From positions 1 through 16,470 of the forward strand of contig URQR01000025.1 of assembly GCA_900550065.1 (NCBI GenBank): a stretch of 16,470 bases of DNA. Reading direction: 5' to 3'. Below the pieces are notes generated by a model. That model saw only the letters and a list, made by a program, of their open reading frames with translations. It did not search any database and had not been told where the DNA came from. This DNA is from an uncultured Eubacteriales bacterium (GTDB lineage: Bacteria > Bacillota > Clostridia > UBA1381 > UMGS1253). A program made the position numbers and the translations under genes. Numbering within the stretch: position 1 is the first letter of the stretch; each line of letters opens with the position of its first letter. Shown one piece after another: positions 12,714 through 16,470 of this stretch.

Positions 12714-14493
12714 TGAAAAGCTGAAGCAAACGCGCAACAAGTACGATGTGGACGAAACGCTCGATTCGCCGTTTAGTTTTAAGCACTTTAGCCGAAGCGT
12801 GAAATACATCAAGCGCCACGCAAAGGAGCTCGTCAGCGCGCTGATTTTCAGCGTGATTGCGATCGTGTCCGGGCTGACGTTTCCGTATATCCTAATGATT
12901 ATCACCGACATGCTGATTCCTGCGGGAAATATATGGGGCATTGCTGCGGTCGGCGTAATCGGGTATGTGCTGATTCTGATTATTATGTACTCCGAACGCA
13001 AGCGCGGCCTAATCAGTAACCGTGCAGGACAGCAGATTGTGTCGGAAATACGCGCGGATTTGTTTTCACACTTGCAGACGCTGCCGTTTGACTACTATGA
13101 TTCGCGGCCGCACGGTAAAATTCTGGTCCGTGTTGTCAACTATGTCAACTCAGTTGCGGACTTCTTCTCGAACGGCCTGATTAACATCGTGCTCGAGCTT
13201 TTGAGCCTGCTGTTTATCCTGTTCTTTATGTTCGCGACGAGCGTCAAGTTATCTTTAGTGGTGTTAATCGGCCTCGTGCCGTTCGCGGCGTATGTATTGC
13301 TTGTCAAAAGCGCACAGCGCAGGGCAAGCCGGATTTTTTCCAACAAAAACTCGAACATGAACGCCTATTATCAGGAGAGCATTGACGGTATGAAGGTCAC
13401 GCAGTCGTTTGACCGCGAGGGTGTCAACCAGGGTATTGCGGAAAAAATGGCGAAAGCCTGCGCAACATGGTTTGTAAAGCGCGCGCGTATCGCGCATACG
13501 ATGTTTCCTTCCGCAATCGTCATCTCTTCGGTCGCGGCGGCGGCAATCTATCTGATTGGCGTGGGAATGGGCGAAACGATGAGCGTCGGCGTCATTATTG
13601 CAATGGGCGCGTACTGCGGCCGCTTCTGGCAGCCGATTCAGAACCTCGGTAACCTTTATAACAACGTAATCGACACGGCCGCGTACCTTGAGCGTATCTT
13701 CGAGGTAATGGACGTGGAGGCGGATATCGTCGACAGGCCGGGCGCATACGATTTGCCCGATATTGAAGGCGACGTAAAATTTGAGCATGTGTTCTTTGAG
13801 TATGAAACGAACGTGCCAATCCTAAAGGATGTAACGTTCCGCGCAAAACCGGGCGAGTCCATTGCGCTTGTCGGGCCGACCGGCGCGGGTAAAACGACGG
13901 TCGTGAACCTGCTGGCACGGTTTTACGACATCAAGTCCGGCTCAATTACAATCGACGGGCACAGTATCTATGACGTAACGCTCAAATCCCTGCGCGAGCA
14001 AATGGGAATGATGCTGCAAGATACGTTTATTTTCTCGGGTACGATTATGGACAACATTAAGTATGGACGTTTGGACGCAACCGACGAAGAAGCAATCGAG
14101 GCGGCAAAGGTCGTGTCGGCGCACGAGTTTATTTCCTCCCTGCCGCAGGGGTATAACACCGTTGTCACCGAACGCGGCAGTTCGCTGTCGGCCGGGCAGC
14201 GCCAGCTTATCAGCTTTGCGCGTACGCTCCTTGCCGACCCGAAGGTATTAATCTTAGACGAGGCGACCTCCGCGATTGACACAAAGACGGAGCTATTGGT
14301 ACAGGAAGGGCTGCAAAGCCTATTAAAGGGCCGTACGTCATTTATCATTGCGCACAGGCTCTCGACAATCAAGCACTGTGACAGAATCTTGTACATTGAC
14401 CAGAAAAATATTGCCGAATCCGGCAACCATGAGCAGCTCTTGGAGGCACAGGGCCTCTACTATGCGCTCTATACGTCCCAGCTGACGGAATAA
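12706..14493 (+). CDS. ABC exporter half-transporter, catalytically canonical subunit
   Basis: The 595-residue partner has about 30-40 N-terminal cytosolic residues, six membrane helices (about 40-320) and a nucleotide-binding domain. Walker A is GPTGAGKTT (390-398), Walker B is ILDE with D518 and catalytic E519, and the H-loop has H550 (IIAHRLST). Its signature is LSAGQ (494-498) rather than LSGGQ, the expected partner change because this motif completes the degenerate site of the other subunit. Thus one site should hydrolyse ATP (this subunit's Walker motifs with the partner's LSGGQ) and the other should mainly bind it. The start overlaps the end of the upstream gene (ATG at 12706, upstream TAG at 12711-12713), with GAGGTGGG just before. 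Together they form one heterodimeric exporter in the cell membrane. A strong terminator follows. Confidence 0.92.
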   Translation: MPSEKLKQTRNKYDVDETLDSPFSFKHFSRSVKYIKRHAKELVSALIFSVIAIVSGLTFPYILMIITDMLIPAGNIWGIAAVGVIGYVLILIIMYSERKRGLISNRAGQQIVSEIRADLFSHLQTLPFDYYDSRPHGKILVRVVNYVNSVADFFSNGLINIVLELLSLLFILFFMFATSVKLSLVVLIGLVPFAAYVLLVKSAQRRASRIFSNKNSNMNAYYQESIDGMKVTQSFDREGVNQGIAEKMAKACATWFVKRARIAHTMFPSAIVISSVAAAAIYLIGVGMGETMSVGVIIAMGAYCGRFWQPIQNLGNLYNNVIDTAAYLERIFEVMDVEADIVDRPGAYDLPDIEGDVKFEHVFFEYETNVPILKDVTFRAKPGESIALVGPTGAGKTTVVNLLARFYDIKSGSITIDGHSIYDVTLKSLREQMGMMLQDTFIFSGTIMDNIKYGRLDATDEEAIEAAKVVSAHEFISSLPQGYNTVVTERGSSLSAGQRQLISFARTLLADPKVLILDEATSAIDTKTELLVQEGLQSLLKGRTSFIIAHRLSTIKHCDRILYIDQKNIAESGNHEQLLEAQGLYYALYTSQLTE

Positions 14494-14513
14494 AAAATCT
14501 ATTTATCAGCAAT

Positions 14514-14555
14514 ACAGGAGCAGGAGAAAAATTCTCCCGCTCCTGTTTGTTTTTC
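14514..14555 (+). terminator. Strong intrinsic terminator after the ABC exporter operon
   Basis: ACAGGAGC-A-GGAGAA (14514-14528) pairs with TTCTCC-C-GCTCCTGT (14532-14546), 14 pairs with one internal A-C mismatch and a three-base loop. The T-rich run TTGTTTTTC follows. Confidence 0.92.
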
Positions 14556-14566
14556 ACAAAAAAGCA

Positions 14567-14595
14567 TTGCCCGGCAACGTAAATCATGATATGAT
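14567..14595 (+). promoter_or_regulatory. Promoter for the polysaccharide lyase gene
   Basis: TTGCCC (14567-14572), 17 bases, then TATGAT (14590-14595) preceded by TG one base upstream (extended -10). The leader before ATG 14629 would be about 27 bases. No regulator site is obvious. Confidence 0.6.
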
Positions 14596-14628
14596 ATAGA
14601 TATAGAACAGTCGTTAGGATGGTGGCAT

Positions 14629-16470
14629 ATGCAGTTAATGATAAAGGACAAATACATATCGATTTTTTTAATTTTGTGTTTGTTGCTGGCCGTGCTCCCG
14701 GCGCCGGCTATGGCGGCGGACTCTGGCCCAAATATTCCTCTGTTTCAAACAACGGACGGCCTCGCTGTCATAGAAGCGGAAGATACATACTTTGCGTCGG
14801 AGGTGTTCAGCGCCGTGAGCGGCGGCGATATGTCCGGCGGGAAAGGAATATATACCTCAAAGGGGCCGCTCAACCCGGACAAAATTGCAGAAGAATCGGA
14901 AATACCGATTGAAAAGCCTGTCAATATGGCGTTTCAGGTCAAGGCTGATCACACCGGCACCTACGCGCTCTGGCTGCGTGTAAAGCCAAACAGCGAAAGT
15001 AAAAGTATTTTCGTCAGCGTCAATGACGGCGCTTATAACTCTATGAGCGTGGGCGCGATGCCGGGCGAATGGCATTGGTTTAAGGTTGCGTCCACCTACC
15101 GAATCGAAAAGGACAGTGTAATTACCTATAAGCTTTCTCCAAACAATCCGTGGTTTACGATTGACAAAGCGGTCGTGACCTCGCAGCGGTTTGTCCATCC
15201 GGAAGGGATAGACGGGACTTTAGCAGAAGATGATACAACTCTGCCCGGCGGCGTTTACAATGCGCCTTCCTTTACGCCCCCGCCACAGCATCCGCGCCTG
15301 TACTTCACGGCGGAGGATATTCCGCGGATTCTCGCTAACGCAAAAAAGACGGAAAATGCCTCGGCATGGAGCCAGCATCAGGCAAATCTGACAAAGGACA
15401 CCGGCACGGACGGTGTGCTGCCCCCGGCTAAGGACCAGAACAGCAGCAACAATAACAATACATGGCTCGGCTGGTTCGAGAGCTGGGCGTTTGAATATGT
15501 GACAAACGGCAATGAGGCACTCGGGCGTAAGGCGATTGATAATATTAAAAACTTTGCCGAGTCGGTCGTCTACATAGAGCCGAATTATGACGGCTATACG
15601 CGCAACGCGGGTCATCTCGTCTTCACAATTGCCGAGGTGTATGACTGGTGTTATCCGCTTTTGACGCAGCAGGATAAAACGTATCTCATCGAGCAGGCAA
15701 TTGCGATTATATCCGACGGAATCGAGGTCGGCTGGCCGCCGACGAAGCAGGGCGCGCTCACCGGCCACGGGAGCGAGGCGCAGACGCTGCGCGACCTGCT
15801 GTCGTTTGCAGTTGCGACCTACGACGAGCGGCCTGACATTTACAACATGGTTGCGGGACGGTTCTTTGACGAGTTTTTACCCGCGCGGCAGTATCACTAT
15901 ACCTCGCATATGTTCCATCAGGGCACCAGCTACGGCAGCTACCGCGGCCAGTGGGACTACAACTCGACATGGATTTTTGACCGCATGGGCCTGCCGAATG
16001 TGTATGGCGACGACCAGCAGTTCACGGGCTATTGGTTTATTTATATGATGCGCCCCGACGGCGCGCCGCTCACAGACGGCGACGCAAGCTATAATGGACG
16101 CGTGCCCGGCAACCGGTACACGGGCTACCGGCGTGTCCATTTCCTGCTCTCTAATTACTATAAAGACCCTTATTTGAAGCAGGCGGCGCTCGAGGCGGGC
16201 AGCGGTTCCTCGTTTTCTTATGGGCACGGCAACACAAGCCCGGTCGAGTTTTTGGTGTTTAACGACCCGAACTTGAGCGGAAGGCCGCTGTCTGAACTTC
16301 CGCTTACGAAATATTTTGGCTCGCCGATGGGCCACATGATTGCGCGCACAAGCTGGGAGGACGGGCTCGACTCGAACGCGGTTGTAGCGCAAATGAAAGT
16401 GGGCGAGCTGTGGTTTGCCAACCACCACCACCTTGACGCGGGCCACTTCCAGATTTATTATAAGGGTCTG
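14629..16470 (+). CDS. Secreted heparinase II/III-type polysaccharide lyase with N-terminal binding module (partial)
   Basis: The frame is open from ATG 14629 to the right edge (614 codons), so the 3' end is missing. A signal peptide spans about 1-29 (FLILCLLLAVLPAPAMA). Residues about 40-190 form a beta-rich module (AVIEAEDTYFASEVF...GTYALWLRVKP...FTIDKAVVT) like carbohydrate-binding or galactose-binding domains. From about 215 (HPRLYFTAEDIPRIL) it reads as the alpha/alpha toroid of heparinase II-type lyases. H380 and E383 in TGHGSEAQ, Y435 in FHQGTSYGSYR (55 residues after H380) and the NHHHLDAGHFQIYYKG block (598-613) match the spacing of the catalytic His, Glu, Tyr and His of Pedobacter heparinase II (PL21), as recalled. 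It likely cuts uronic-acid polysaccharides by elimination outside the cell. The exact substrate is unknown. Start is supported by AGGATGGTGG just upstream, and a promoter precedes it. Confidence 0.85.
   Translation, partial: MQLMIKDKYISIFLILCLLLAVLPAPAMAADSGPNIPLFQTTDGLAVIEAEDTYFASEVFSAVSGGDMSGGKGIYTSKGPLNPDKIAEESEIPIEKPVNMAFQVKADHTGTYALWLRVKPNSESKSIFVSVNDGAYNSMSVGAMPGEWHWFKVASTYRIEKDSVITYKLSPNNPWFTIDKAVVTSQRFVHPEGIDGTLAEDDTTLPGGVYNAPSFTPPPQHPRLYFTAEDIPRILANAKKTENASAWSQHQANLTKDTGTDGVLPPAKDQNSSNNNNTWLGWFESWAFEYVTNGNEALGRKAIDNIKNFAESVVYIEPNYDGYTRNAGHLVFTIAEVYDWCYPLLTQQDKTYLIEQAIAIISDGIEVGWPPTKQGALTGHGSEAQTLRDLLSFAVATYDERPDIYNMVAGRFFDEFLPARQYHYTSHMFHQGTSYGSYRGQWDYNSTWIFDRMGLPNVYGDDQQFTGYWFIYMMRPDGAPLTDGDASYNGRVPGNRYTGYRRVHFLLSNYYKDPYLKQAALEAGSGSSFSYGHGNTSPVEFLVFNDPNLSGRPLSELPLTKYFGSPMGHMIARTSWEDGLDSNAVVAQMKVGELWFANHHHLDAGHFQIYYKGL

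Noticed and set aside
14619..14912. 97-codon frame starting just before the lyase start
   Set aside because: Its reading frame ends after 97 codons, while the frame from 14629 gives a signal peptide and an open lyase sequence to the window edge.
15220..16446. Long minus-strand frames opposite the lyase gene
   Set aside because: They arise from GC-biased codon structure of the plus-strand gene; Arg/Val/Ala-rich with no domain.

Overview
The window looks like chromosomal DNA from a spore-forming, low-to-medium GC Firmicute of the class Clostridia. This is inferred from strong AGGAGG-type ribosome binding sites, sigma-A-like promoters, a surface protein with S-layer homology repeats, a YtaF-type sporulation membrane protein, and a sigma/anti-sigma-like pair of a kind common in Clostridia. 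No rRNA, tRNA, CRISPR array or transposase is visible.

Region 1 (1-1338) is an AT-rich type II restriction-modification locus. The 3' end of an amino-methyltransferase gene runs rightward into a shared hairpin terminator. An MvaI/BcnI-family endonuclease gene runs leftward towards it, preceded by a 42-codon remnant of an Xre-type controller (C) protein. A promoter and a C-box-like site lie upstream of the remnant. A gene-free stretch with a structured, more GC-rich patch follows (1339-1659).

Region 2 (1660-6437) appears to be one transcription unit: a sigma-70-family factor, a translationally coupled membrane-anchored anti-sigma-like gene broken by an in-frame TAA, and a large secreted M16C zinc protease carrying C-terminal SLH repeats. 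A hairpin terminator closes it.

Region 3 (6438-8285) holds small genes, most with their own signals: a Nudix hydrolase also broken by an in-frame TAA, a thymidylate kinase, and a small Xre-family regulator followed by a strong terminator.

Region 4 (8286-10716) has a K+/H+ antiporter of the NhaP2/CvrA type with RCK_C-like tails, convergent with a YtaF/MntP-like gene across a shared terminator. Region 5 (10717-14555) is a two-gene heterodimeric ABC exporter operon with a near-consensus promoter, an 8-base gene overlap and a strong terminator. Region 6 (14556-16470) starts a secreted heparinase II/III-type polysaccharide lyase that runs off the window.

No clearly new multi-gene defence or mobile system was found. 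The most unusual points are the beheaded C protein, the two otherwise intact genes each interrupted by one TAA, the SLH-anchored M16C protease behind a sigma/anti-sigma pair, and an EF-hand-like loop in the YtaF homologue. All family assignments come from reading motifs by eye and from memory of the families; no database search was possible.
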